DNA from: Halorubellus salinus | Lineage (GTDB): Archaea > Halobacteriota > Halobacteria > Halobacteriales > Natrialbaceae | NCBI RefSeq assembly: GCF_020567525.1 | Contig: NZ_JAJCVI010000004.1 | Coordinates: forward strand, 248,001 to 312,000 | Length of the DNA stretch: 64,000 nucleotides | Direction of reading: 5' to 3' | In this document: positions 44,335 to 52,277 of the stretch, one piece after another | How positions within the stretch are numbered: position 1 is the stretch's first letter | How the letters are laid out: the number at the start of each line of letters is the position of its first letter | Notes under the pieces: model-generated | The model's database searches: none | Seen by the model: only the letters and a program-made list of their open reading frames with translations | What the model was told of the DNA's origin: nothing | Made by a program: the position numbers and the translations under genes

Positions 44335-45350
44335 AGCACCGCCTCCAGGACGCGCTCGCGGTCGTCGTCGAACCGGACGAGGTCGCCCGCGGGCACGTCG
44401 AGCGCGGTCTCGTACGCCGCGACCGCGCTCCGGGCGTCGCCGTCGTCGTCGACGTCCACGGTGTTCAGCGCGCCGGCGACGACGTCCGCGTCGTGGACGG
44501 GCGCGGCGAGGGACTCGTAGAGGTCGACGTACGTCCCGGGCGCCTGGAGCGGGTAGTCCTCGTACCCGTGGACGACCTCGCGGCCGGCGGCGTGACAGAG
44601 CACGAGCGAGTCGGGTTGCGCGCCGTGGAGGATACCGCACGTCACGGCGGAGTACGCCGGGTGCGTGATGGACCCCTGGCCTTCGACGAACAGGACGTCG
44701 TGGTCGTCGCCGACCTCGAGCACCATCTCCTCGACCGCACCGGCGGTGAAGTCGCTGACGACGCGGTCGACGCACGTCCCCCAGCCCTCTATCATGATGC
44801 CGGTCTGGCCCGTCGGGACCACGGCGGCGTCCACCCCTCGGTCCTCGGCGGCGCGCGCGAGCTCCTCGGTGACGGTCATCTTCCCGACCGAGCAGTCCGA
44901 GCCGACCGTGAGCACGACCTCGGCGTCCACCTGGCTCGCGACGCCCTCCGCGACCCCGAGGTCCTCGGGTGGCCGGCGGACGTCGTCGATCTCGCAGTCG
45001 TGCTCGGCGGCGAGCGCGGCGAACTCGTCGTCCTCTGCGAGAAAGTAGTGGAGGCCGGAGACGACGTCGCCGCCGCGTTCGAGCGCGGCGCGGACGTCGC
45101 CGCGCCACGACTCCTCGAACCCGCCGCCGATGGGCGCGATACCCACGAGGAGCGCGTCCGCGTCCGGCGCGTCCGCCATCGACGCGACGATGGGGGCGTC
45201 CTGGACGCCCGCGACGTGGTCGCTGACGCGGTCGCCCGCGTTGTCGCGGTCGAGGACGGCGACGACGTCGTGGTCGCCGTAGCGGAGCACGCCGAGCGCG
45301 GTCTTCGCGCGCCCGGGGAACTGCTCGTGGGCGAGTATGACTAGCTGCAT
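44331..45350 (-). CDS. DUF1611 family P-loop protein (DgcN-like D-glutamate N-acetyltransferase candidate)
   Basis: The 339-residue protein starts MQLVILAHEQFPGRAKTALG. It has an N-terminal Rossmann-like part and a P-loop ATPase-like C-terminal half (EVVLTVGSDCSVGKMTVTEE). Other conserved parts are AAVVPTGQTGIMIEGWGTCV, HDVLFVEGQGSITHPAYSAV and LQAPGTYVDLYESLAAPVHD. Members named DgcN were reported to acetylate D-glutamate using acetyl-CoA in marine bacteria, working with a DgcA racemase; I rely on recall for this. Here it is the first gene of a two-gene operon with the enolase-superfamily enzyme. Its promoter region contains a fourfold 25-bp repeat. Confidence 0.82.
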   Translation of the reverse strand: MQLVILAHEQFPGRAKTALGVLRYGDHDVVAVLDRDNAGDRVSDHVAGVQDAPIVASMADAPDADALLVGIAPIGGGFEESWRGDVRAALERGGDVVSGLHYFLAEDDEFAALAAEHDCEIDDVRRPPEDLGVAEGVASQVDAEVVLTVGSDCSVGKMTVTEELARAAEDRGVDAAVVPTGQTGIMIEGWGTCVDRVVSDFTAGAVEEMVLEVGDDHDVLFVEGQGSITHPAYSAVTCGILHGAQPDSLVLCHAAGREVVHGYEDYPLQAPGTYVDLYESLAAPVHDADVVAGALNTVDVDDDGDARSAVAAYETALDVPAGDLVRFDDDRERVLEAVL

Positions 45351-45672
45351 ACCCCCGACGAAGACCGCCCCTCGCTTGAACCTTGTCGGTAGCGGCAGTG
45401 CTGCGTCGGCCGAGCGCTCGTCGGTCGACCCACTACGGCCGTCCGTCGGTCGACTCACCACGGCCGTCCGTCGGTCGACTCACCATAGACGTCCGCCAGT
45501 CGACGCGCCCGGCGACCGATTGCTGTCGCGTCCCCGACACTCGCCGTCGGACGTGGACCTCGCCCACGACCACCCTTCGGTACCACAGAGGCGTCGCGGT
45601 GATTACCGGAAACCCCAACCGGAATCGGCGAGAGGCTTTATGCCGTATTCTCTCGTACATCCTGTCGATTCG
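45351..45672. other. Divergent promoter region with 25-bp repeats
   Basis: This 322-base spacer between the DUF1611 gene (minus) and the histidine kinase gene (plus) holds the repeat at 45419-45504 and a TATA-like gctttatg near 45635-45642 for the kinase. No coding sequence is supported. Confidence 0.5.
45419..45504. repeat. 25-bp tandem repeat, about 3.4 copies
   Basis: Units begin at 45419, 45444, 45469 and 45494 with cgtcggtcgac (or cgccagtcgac in the last), each followed by cactacggccgtc or a near variant. The array is 70-150 bases upstream of the DUF1611 start. Regular spacing could give a multi-site operator, or it may be a neutral slippage product. Confidence 0.8.
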
Positions 45673-47445
45673 ATGCTCGCGGTCCTCGCGTCGCCGTACG
45701 TCATCGGGCTCGTGCTGGCGACGGTGGCGACGCTGGCACTCGGTGCCGCCGCCTACCGGCACCGCAACCGGCCAGCGTCGCGGCCCTTCGGCGCGCTCTG
45801 CGTCCTCCTCGCCGCGTGGGCGGCGACGACGTGCGTCGGCCTCCTCGTCGAGACACAGGGCACGCGACTGTTCCTCGAACGCATGCACTGGGTGTACGCC
45901 GCGATGGTCCCCGTGTTCTGGCTGTGGTTCGCGTTCGAGTACTCCGGGTACGGTCCCGAACTCACGCCCCGCCGGTTCGCGCTCCTCGTCGCCCCGACCG
46001 CGGTCTTCGTCGCCGTCCTCTTCGCCGACCCCGGAACGCTCGTCTGGTCGTCCTACGAGTTCCGCGAGGTCGGCGGCCTCTACGTCGTCGACCACAACCT
46101 CGGACCGCTGACGCTCGCACTCAGCCTCTACCTCTTCGTCGTCACGTTCGCCGGCGCCGCCGTCATCGTCCGCTTCGGCCTCACCGCCGGCCACCTCTAC
46201 CGCGACCAGACGGTCGCACTCCTCGTCGGCGTCGCCACGCCCATCGTCGTCTCGCTGTTCTCGATGGTCGACCTGACGCCCATCCACGGCCTGAACGTCA
46301 CGCCGTACGCGCTCGCCGTGTCCGCGATAGCGTTCGGGAACGCGATGTTCCGCTACGAGTTCCTCGAGAACGCCCCCGCGACGCGCCGGTTCGGCCAGCA
46401 CGTCGTCACGAAGAGCCTCCGCGACGGCGTGCTCGTCGTCGACGACCGGAACCGCGTCGTCGAATGCAACCCCGTCGCCGGCCGCATCCTCGACGTCGAC
46501 CCGGACGACGCGCTCGGCGCGGAGATCGACGACCTCGTCGACGAGGACACGCTCGTCGACGGGACGTTCGACCAGAACGCGCACCTCTGGAACGCGAACG
46601 GCACGCGCCGGTACGCCATCGAGCAATCGCCCGTCGTCGACCAGCACGACCACGAGGTCGGTCGCGTGTTCGTGTTCCGGGACGTCACCGAGACCGAGCG
46701 CCGCGAGGAACGCCTCGCCGTCCTCAATCGCGTCCTCCGGCACAACCTCCGGAACGACATGAACGTCGTCACGGGGCGCGCTCGCGAACTCGGGGCGCGA
46801 CTCGGCGGCGAAGACGCTGCGACCGCGAGGGAGATCGCGGCGGTCGCCGACGAACTCGTCGAACTCTCGCACAAGGCGCGGACCGTGGAGACGATAATGG
46901 CGAACGACGCCGCCGAGACGCGGTCGCTCGCGGCACTCGTCGGCGACCTCGTCGACTCGACGGCCCACGCGTATCCCGCGGTCACGTTCGACGTGGACGT
47001 CCCGGACGTCGCCGTCGCTCGAAGCACGGTCGTGTACGCCGTCGTCTCGAACATCGTCGAGAACGCGGTCGAACACGGCTCTCCCTGCTCCCGGCGTCCC
47101 GACGGGAACGCCGTCGAGCACGCCCCCGACCGCGACGGCACGTGCTCGGTCCGCATCGACGGCCGCGTCGACGGCAAGGTCGTCGAACTCACGGTCGCGG
47201 ACGACGGCCCGGGCATCCCGGACGTCGAACTGGCAGCGCTCCGCAGCGGCGAGGAATCAGCGCTCGAACACGGCAGCGGCCTCGGCCTCTGGATCGTCGC
47301 ATGGGGTATCGAACGCCTCCACGGCACCGTGTCGATAACGGTCGACGACGGCACGTCCGTCACGCTCGAACTCCCCATCGCGGGAACGTCGCGCGACCCC
47401 GAGGCGGACGACGACCGCTGGCGCGGCGACGACGGCACGCTCTAA
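45673..47445 (+). CDS. Membrane sensor histidine kinase (7TM-PAS type)
   Basis: The 590-residue kinase has seven helices in residues 1-220 (starting MLAVLASPYVIGLVLATVAT), the haloarchaeal 7TM histidine kinase N-domain. A PAS domain follows at about 240-350 (LRDGVLVVDDRNRVVECNPV). The phosphorylated His is in LNRVLRHNLRNDMNVVTGRA. The ATPase has the N-box VVSNIVENAVEHG, G1 LTVADDGPGIPDVEL and G2 HGSGLGLWIVAWGIERLHG. No receiver gene is adjacent. A start at 45640 is also possible, but the TATA-like gctttatg overlaps it. The last codons and stop begin a fourfold 34-bp array. Confidence 0.9.
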   Translation: MLAVLASPYVIGLVLATVATLALGAAAYRHRNRPASRPFGALCVLLAAWAATTCVGLLVETQGTRLFLERMHWVYAAMVPVFWLWFAFEYSGYGPELTPRRFALLVAPTAVFVAVLFADPGTLVWSSYEFREVGGLYVVDHNLGPLTLALSLYLFVVTFAGAAVIVRFGLTAGHLYRDQTVALLVGVATPIVVSLFSMVDLTPIHGLNVTPYALAVSAIAFGNAMFRYEFLENAPATRRFGQHVVTKSLRDGVLVVDDRNRVVECNPVAGRILDVDPDDALGAEIDDLVDEDTLVDGTFDQNAHLWNANGTRRYAIEQSPVVDQHDHEVGRVFVFRDVTETERREERLAVLNRVLRHNLRNDMNVVTGRARELGARLGGEDAATAREIAAVADELVELSHKARTVETIMANDAAETRSLAALVGDLVDSTAHAYPAVTFDVDVPDVAVARSTVVYAVVSNIVENAVEHGSPCSRRPDGNAVEHAPDRDGTCSVRIDGRVDGKVVELTVADDGPGIPDVELAALRSGEESALEHGSGLGLWIVAWGIERLHGTVSITVDDGTSVTLELPIAGTSRDPEADDDRWRGDDGTL

Positions 47446-47548
47446 GGTGGCAATCAGTGGCGACGACGGCACGCTCTAAGGTGGCAATCAGTGGCGACGA
47501 CGGCACGCTCTAGGGTAGCAATCAGTGGCGACGACGGCACGCTGTAGG
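47425..47548. repeat. 34-bp tandem array with four copies of the kinase's last codons and stop
   Basis: Copies of ggcgacgacggcacgctcta start at 47425, 47459, 47493 and 47527, joined by aggtggcaatcagt or a close variant. The stops read TAA, TAA, TAG and TAG. The first is the real C-terminus (Gly-Asp-Asp-Gly-Thr-Leu-stop). This is the clearest example of the stop-copying pattern in the window. Confidence 0.95.
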
Positions 47549-47583
47549 CGGGAGCGGTGAGCGAGTCCGTCGTCACGTGCCCG

Positions 47584-48483
47584 TCAGATCACGCGCAGCG
47601 TCGTCGTGAAGAACTCGTAGTACGCGTCGTCGAGCGCTGGTTTCGGGTCGCCGCTGGCGTCGACGGCCGCGGTCGCGGTCGCGTCGACGTCGAGCGCGTC
47701 CACGAGTCGGGCGTCGCCGACGACGTACAGTCGGTCCGCGTCGACGTCGCGGATGGCGGCCTCGCAGTCCGCGAGGTGCTCGTCGATCTGGGCGTCGCGG
47801 CGACGCTCGAAGCGCCCCTGCGAGAACCCGCCCTTCGAGTGGTCGCCCTTCACGTCGCTCCGGAACCCGTGGAATGAGCGGCGGTCGTGGCCGTCGTACT
47901 CGCCGACGGCGAACACGCCGGCGCGGACGAGTGCGAGCGCGAACGACCCCGTCGGCCGCACCCACTCGTCGTCGACGCGGAACTCGTCGCCCCACTCGCA
48001 GAACGCCTCGGGTGGCGCGGGGACGTCGAGGGTCGCACTCACGAGCCCGGCGTCGTCCACGACCGCGAGACACGGCGCGGCGCGTTGCACGAGCGCGGCA
48101 CGGTCCCCGAACGCCTCGGCGACCGCGTCCGGGAGGTCGTCGTCGTCGACGTACGCCGTCAGCGCGCCTTCTTCGCCAGCGTTCACGCTCCGGAGGCGCG
48201 CGAGCACCGCGTCCAGGCGCTCGCCGCGTACCGTCTCGACGCGCCGGTACGACAGCGACGCGTCGCCGTCGCGGTCGCGTTCGCGCGCCACCGCTCCCTC
48301 GAGCTGCGCGATCTTGTCCTCGAGGCGGTTCACGCGCTCCTCGGCGTCCTGGCGCGCGCTCGCCGCCTCCGACCGCCGGCGCTCCTCGGCCTCGTACTGC
48401 TCGCGGAGCCGTCGCTTCTCGTCCTCGAGCTCGTCGATGCGGTCCTTCAGGGCGGCGCGCCCGAGCAACTCGTCGAGCATCAT
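47584..48483 (-). CDS. Vms1/Ankzf1-like (eRF1-related) peptidyl-tRNA hydrolase family protein
   Basis: The 299-residue protein starts MMLDELLGRAALKDRIDELE with a coiled coil to about residue 75 (RRRSEAASARQDAEERVNRL). The remainder resembles the archaeal VLRF1 domain: ALTAYVDDDDLPDAVAEAFG, FALALVRAGVFAVGEYDGHD, then KGDHSKGGFSQGRFERRRDA with the Gln-containing loop. Eukaryotic Vms1 releases stalled nascent chains from 60S subunits; haloarchaeal members are assigned to ribosome rescue by similarity only. It is a single gene, convergent with the kinase. Confidence 0.75.
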   Translation of the reverse strand: MMLDELLGRAALKDRIDELEDEKRRLREQYEAEERRRSEAASARQDAEERVNRLEDKIAQLEGAVARERDRDGDASLSYRRVETVRGERLDAVLARLRSVNAGEEGALTAYVDDDDLPDAVAEAFGDRAALVQRAAPCLAVVDDAGLVSATLDVPAPPEAFCEWGDEFRVDDEWVRPTGSFALALVRAGVFAVGEYDGHDRRSFHGFRSDVKGDHSKGGFSQGRFERRRDAQIDEHLADCEAAIRDVDADRLYVVGDARLVDALDVDATATAAVDASGDPKPALDDAYYEFFTTTLRVI

Positions 48484-48590
48484 CTACGACGCCGGCGGCC
48501 GGCGCCTTGACGCTTCCGGGACTCGGGACGCGAGACCGAGCGACCGGACGGCGGTACCGGTCGTCCGCGTACGGACCGGGAGCGATCCGG

Positions 48591-49025
48591 TCAGGTGCCG
48601 GTCGGGCCACCCGGGCCGCGCGGACCACGCGGCCCGCTCGGTCCGAACCGCGTAGCGCCGTCGCCACTGCCGTCGTCGTCGTCGCCGGTCGTCGGGCGCG
48701 TGAACCGCAGGAGCTGTTCGGCGCGGTCGGCCTTCGCGAGGAACACCTCGGTCAACGTCGGTGGATTCCCGACGTCGAGCGACGAGAGCAGTTCCTCCGG
48801 TATCGCGAGTGTCTCCGCTGGCACGCCGTCGTCGCCGTGTACCGGGAAGTGCGCCGTGTCGAGCTTCATGACGAGCGACTCCGGTGTCGACGCCGTCGCG
48901 TCGGTGGTGTACAGTTGCTTGCTGACCCGTTCGTGCGTGGTACGCTCGATGAGCGCACGCTCCTCGCGCGACGGCGTGACGTACAGCCGCCCGAGGTAGT
49001 AGCCGCTTGAGAACTCCTCGAACAT
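48591..49025 (-). CDS. Conserved haloarchaeal protein with collagen-like tail (144 aa, DUF5802-like)
   Basis: The product starts MFEEFSSGYYLGRLYVTPSR and continues VMKLDTAHFPVHGDDGVPAE and NPPTLTEVFLAKADRAEQLL, which I recall as the DUF5802 group (function unknown). The usual protein ends near there. This one has an extra tail with FGPSGPRGPRGPGGPTGT, a Gly-x-Y triplet run like collagen. The tail may be disordered or trimerise. A TATA-like cttttgg lies about 30 bases upstream. Confidence 0.72.
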   Translation of the reverse strand: MFEEFSSGYYLGRLYVTPSREERALIERTTHERVSKQLYTTDATASTPESLVMKLDTAHFPVHGDDGVPAETLAIPEELLSSLDVGNPPTLTEVFLAKADRAEQLLRFTRPTTGDDDDGSGDGATRFGPSGPRGPRGPGGPTGT

Positions 49026-49197
49026 CTCGCAACCTAGTCCATGATACTTGTTACCAAAAGCCTTCCGGGGGGTTCGGGACTCGAAACGCCAGACGGAACC
49101 ACCGACGAGTCGAGCGGTCGCGACCCCAGGAACGGCGCTCTCGGTCCAACCGGCGCGCCTCCACGCCTATCCGACGGACCACGCGACCGGAACCCAG

Positions 49198-49258
49198 CAC
49201 CCGAACACCGACTCGCCGCACCCGAGCACCGACTCGCGGTACCCGAGCACTGGGTCGC
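49198..49258. repeat. 21-bp tandem repeat, three copies
   Basis: Copies of cacccgagcaccgactcgc start at 49198, 49219 and 49240, with a few substitutions (the third reads tacccgagcactgggtcgc). It lies in a spacer, about 170 bases after the DUF5802-like start and 150 before the next gene. Confidence 0.75.
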
Positions 49259-49347
49259 CGTCGGCGTGGCCGTCGCCAACGAGCGGAATCGACACCGCAC
49301 GTCGGGTTGAACGCTCCTGAACGGTCGAGTGCGCACCCGAAACCGAC

Positions 49348-49365
49348 GTGAACGGTTCGAAACGA
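49348..49365 (+). promoter_or_regulatory. Candidate upstream element GTGAACGGTTCGAAACGA
   Basis: This lies just upstream of the TATA-like box of the secreted protein gene at 49406 and matches 16 of 18 bases of the element at 23683-23700 upstream of another secreted protein. Confidence 0.3.
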
Positions 49366-49405
49366 ACGACCTCCTTTTAGGGTGTGGCAGTCCTTCGACG
49401 AAGTG

Positions 49406-50368
49406 ATGAGAACGACCCTCGCCGTCTCCCTCGTGCTGGTCGCGGTCCTCGGCGCCGTCTCCGTCGCCGCGGCCGGCCCGCTCGGGCCTGCCACCGTCGG
49501 GAGTCAGGCGCCGGCCGTCGGCGACACCGGCGGGACGGCACCGAACGGGAGCAACGCCAGTATGGGCGCGGAGGTGTCCGCGTTCATGCAAGCGAGCGCC
49601 TCGGACGCGAACGCCTCCGTCGACGAGGGGATGTTCGCCGCCGAGTGGAATCAGAGCAACGCGAGCGCCAACGCGCTCGTCGACAAGCGCGCGAAGACCC
49701 TGGAGAGCCGCCTGAACGCGCTCCAGAACCAGAAGGAGCGCTTGCTCGCACAGAAGGACAACCTCAGTGACGTCGCGTACACCGCTCGGATGAGCGCGCT
49801 CGCCGCTCGCATCGACGCGCTCCAGAACGCGCTGAACGCCACGAGCGACCGCGCCCGGATGGCGGGCGTGAACGCGACGCGACTGGACGAACTCCGGACG
49901 AACGCGAACAACCTGACCGGGCCCGAGGTCGCCGCCATCGCGCGGAACCTCAGCGTCGGCGTCGGCGGCCCGCCCGCCGGCACGCCCGGGAAGGGTCCCG
50001 GCGGCGCCGGTCCGCCCGGGCAGAACGAGACGACCGGGAACGGCGCACCGACCGCGAACGACTCCACGCCCGGGAACGGCACGCCCGGCGGGAAGAACGG
50101 CAGTACCGGCGGGCCAGCCGTCGAGAACCCCGGGAACGACACCATCCAGGGACCGACGACGAACGGCTCCGACGGGAGCGTGACCGCGGGAAACTCCTCC
50201 GGCGGTGGACCCGGTGGTAGCGGAAGCGACGGCGGCAGTGGGAGCGGTGGCGGGAACGGGAACGGCAGCGGGAACGGTGGCGGGAGCGGGAACGGCCCGA
50301 ACGCGCTGACCGCGACCGGCGGCGAGCACGCGCCGTCGCTGTACCAGCGAATCGCCGGCCGGCGCTGA
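49406..50368 (+). CDS. Secreted Gly/Asn/Ser-rich protein (DUF7096-like)
   Basis: The 320-residue protein has a Sec signal peptide (MRTTLAVSLVLVAVLGAVSV, cleavage near AAAG). Residues about 75-190 form a helical region (RLNALQNQKERLLAQKDNLS and MSALAARIDALQNALNATSD), and the rest is a flexible Gly/Asn/Ser/Pro tail (SGSDGGSGSGGGNGNGSGNG). Many N-x-S/T sequons (NAS, NQS, NAT, NLT, NET) point to heavy N-glycosylation at the surface. I recall such proteins in haloarchaea (DUF7096) beside an HTH gene, as here: the next gene is an ArsR-type regulator 60 bases downstream. Function unknown. Confidence 0.72.
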   Translation: MRTTLAVSLVLVAVLGAVSVAAAGPLGPATVGSQAPAVGDTGGTAPNGSNASMGAEVSAFMQASASDANASVDEGMFAAEWNQSNASANALVDKRAKTLESRLNALQNQKERLLAQKDNLSDVAYTARMSALAARIDALQNALNATSDRARMAGVNATRLDELRTNANNLTGPEVAAIARNLSVGVGGPPAGTPGKGPGGAGPPGQNETTGNGAPTANDSTPGNGTPGGKNGSTGGPAVENPGNDTIQGPTTNGSDGSVTAGNSSGGGPGGSGSDGGSGSGGGNGNGSGNGGGSGNGPNALTATGGEHAPSLYQRIAGRR

Positions 50369-50428
50369 CCTTGCGCGGTCGCCGACAGCAGACATTCTTT
50401 TACGCGCTCGCCGTCAACCCATAGCTGA

Positions 50429-51091
50429 ATGGATTCCGCGGCCTTACTGGACCTCCTCGGGAACGAGAACCGACGGCGCATCCTCCGTCTACTCGCCCGG
50501 AAACCGTGCTACGTCACGGAGATAAGCGAGTACCTCGGCGTCTCCCCGAAGGCCGTCATCGAGCACCTCCGGAAGCTCGAGACCGCGGGCCTCATCGAGA
50601 GTCACACGGACGACCAGCGCCGGAAGTACTTCCACATCGCGCGGAACCTCCGACTGGAGGTGAACGTCTCGCCGTACGGGTTCGCGACGAAGAGCGCGTA
50701 CCCGGCGTCGAAGTCCCTCAATCTCAACCGGTGCTCGCACCTCCAGCTCGAGATCCAGGACGCGGACGAGGACCACAACACGGACGAGCTATTGGGCGAC
50801 CTCGCGCGCCTGGAGGAGCTGGAGAACGAACTCTCGCTCGCCCAGCGGTACGTGCAGGGCCGGATGACCGACGTCCTCGAACGCATCACGGAGGCCGTCG
50901 GTGCGGGCCAGGACTCGGGGATGTACGCGGACGTCCTCACGGCCGTGAAGCAGGAAGCGCGGAGCGTCGTCGAACTCGCGAACGCGGTCGACGCACCGCC
51001 GGGGATGGTCGAGGAAGTGCTCGTGGACCTCCAGGAGAACGGGCTCGTGACGCACGAACCCGAGGGCTGGACGCTCGCCACCGACGACTAG
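50429..51091 (+). CDS. ArsR-family winged-helix transcriptional regulator (220 aa)
   Basis: The N-terminal winged helix is LLDLLGNENRRRILRLLARK, ITEISEYLGVSPKAVIEHLR-like (CYVTEISEYLGVSPKAVIEH) and LETAGLIESHTDDQRRKYFH. A middle region has ARNLRLEVNVSPYGFATKSA and a Cys near 110. A helical coiled segment (DLARLEELENELSLAQRYVQ) follows, then a second winged-helix-like end (AVDAPPGMVEEVLVDLQENG, LVTHEPEGWTLA). It probably controls the preceding secreted protein gene. Its stop overlaps the end of the convergent frameshifted gene by 4 bases. Confidence 0.85.
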   Translation: MDSAALLDLLGNENRRRILRLLARKPCYVTEISEYLGVSPKAVIEHLRKLETAGLIESHTDDQRRKYFHIARNLRLEVNVSPYGFATKSAYPASKSLNLNRCSHLQLEIQDADEDHNTDELLGDLARLEELENELSLAQRYVQGRMTDVLERITEAVGAGQDSGMYADVLTAVKQEARSVVELANAVDAPPGMVEEVLVDLQENGLVTHEPEGWTLATDD

Positions 51092-51559
51092 GCGAGACGG
51101 TCGAGGAGCGCGAAGTAGCGGGGGTGTGCGTCGTCGTCGTAGTACTCGCGAGCGACGCCCATCGTCGCGGTGACCCCCAGGAGCGTCCCTTCGACGACGG
51201 CGAGGAGGCCCACGACGGCGTCTGGGAGGCCGCCCAGGAGGACGACGAACGCCGTGAACCCGAGGAGTGCGACGACGACGCCGAGCGCGTGGTCGCGGAC
51301 GACGCCGCGAGTGCCGCGCGTCCCGGTACGCGACGTGATCGAAGCGCGCGTCCGACCGCAGTCGGAGGACTGCCATCGGTGGGACGAGAACGGGGAGGGC
51401 GACGCCGAGGTAGGTCGTCGCGGTCGCCTCGACGCCGAGTGCGTTCGCGGCGAGCGCCGCGGCGCGGACGACGACGACGACCGCGAGGAGCGTCGCCGCC
51501 GCGAGCGCGAACGCTCGCCACGGGTCGAACTCGTACTGCTCGTGCGTGACGTCTGGCAC
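51088..51559 (-). pseudogene. Membrane protein gene split by a frameshift
   Basis: From a GTG at 51559 the first frame gives PDVTHEQYEFDPWRAFALAA, a helix LLAVVVVVRAAALAANALGV and LPVLVPPMAVLRLRSDARFD, ending near HVAYRD at about 51318. The coding character then moves to another frame: TRGVVRDHALGVVVALLGFT, AFVVLLGGLPDAVVGLLAVV and ATMGVAREYYDDDAHPRYFA, ending LLDRLA-stop at 51088. One extra base (or two missing) near 51312-51318, in the run gcgcggcac, explains the switch. Joined, it is a protein of about 157 residues with four helices. It is either a recent pseudogene, a sequencing error, or less likely programmed frameshifting. Confidence 0.75.
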
Positions 51560-51626
51560 GCGCCGGAATTTGGCTGACTGCGGAAAATACGCTTCGCCTG
51601 CGAGACAGGTCCGCGTCTCGACGCGA

Positions 51627-52277
51627 CTACCAGCCGGGGACGTCGTCGTCGCCACCGCCGCCTTCGACGTCGGCGGTGAGGCCGGCGCGGAGGTCCCGCC
51701 CGAAGTAGTGGCCGAGGAGCGCGACGAGCATCGTCGCGACCGTCGAGACGGCGAGGATGGGCACGCCGATACCCGAGAGCGTCACGAACATGTTCGTCGT
51801 GACGAGCGCGACGAGGAACCCGACGACGCCGCTCGCGACGAGCGTCTCCGCGTACCGGCTGTCGCTCGCCCCGAGCCCGTGCGCGAACGCACCGACGCCG
51901 ACCCCCAGCAGGCGCGCGAGCCCACCCACGAACGGGATCGGGATGAGCCCGCCCGCCATCGCCCCAGCGAACACCAGCACCGCCGAGATACCCGCGCTCT
52001 TCGGGTCGAAGTACTTCCGGAACCCACGGTCGTCCGTCGCCGCGGCCGCGTCCGCGCTCGCCGCCGACCCCTGCTGTGCACTCCGCTCACGACTCCTCGA
52101 ACCGGCGTCCAGGTCAGCCATCGCATCGTCGAGAGCCGCATCACTCGCAGACGCGTCACCGGACGTGCCCGCGCCACCGCTCCCGGCGTCGTCCATCCCG
52201 CTGAGGATGTCGTCCGTCTCGGACAGCAACTCGTCCGTGGACTTCTCGACGGTCTCCTCCTTCGACCCGTCGCTCAT
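51627..52277 (-). CDS. Haloarchaeal membrane protein with acidic N-terminal arm (216 aa)
   Basis: The product starts MSDGSKEETVEKSTDELLSE and has an acidic, low-complexity arm to about residue 85. Helices follow: AGISAVLVFAGAMAGGLIPI, LLGVGVGAFAHGLGASDSRY, TLVASGVVGFLVALVTTNMF and GVPILAVSTVATMLVALLGH. The Gly-rich helices and periodic pattern resemble DUF456-type membrane proteins; function unknown. A Shine-Dalgarno-like gaggtg lies 4-9 bases before the ATG, which is uncommon among the mostly leaderless genes here and supports this start. Confidence 0.7.
   Translation of the reverse strand: MSDGSKEETVEKSTDELLSETDDILSGMDDAGSGGAGTSGDASASDAALDDAMADLDAGSRSRERSAQQGSAASADAAAATDDRGFRKYFDPKSAGISAVLVFAGAMAGGLIPIPFVGGLARLLGVGVGAFAHGLGASDSRYAETLVASGVVGFLVALVTTNMFVTLSGIGVPILAVSTVATMLVALLGHYFGRDLRAGLTADVEGGGGDDDVPGW

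Larger units (their letters stand above)
49026..49405. other. Divergent intergenic region of 380 bases
   Basis: This spacer between the DUF5802-like gene and the secreted protein gene has a 21-bp tandem repeat at 49198-49258, the shared upstream element at 49348-49365 and a TATA-like cctttta at about 49373-49379. Frames crossing it are low in quality and differ from haloarchaeal proteins. Confidence 0.5.

Noticed and set aside
45337-45672. A longer histidine kinase starting at 45337
   Set aside because: The added part runs through the 25-bp array and is Arg/Pro-rich without haloarchaeal character; a TATA-like box lies inside it.
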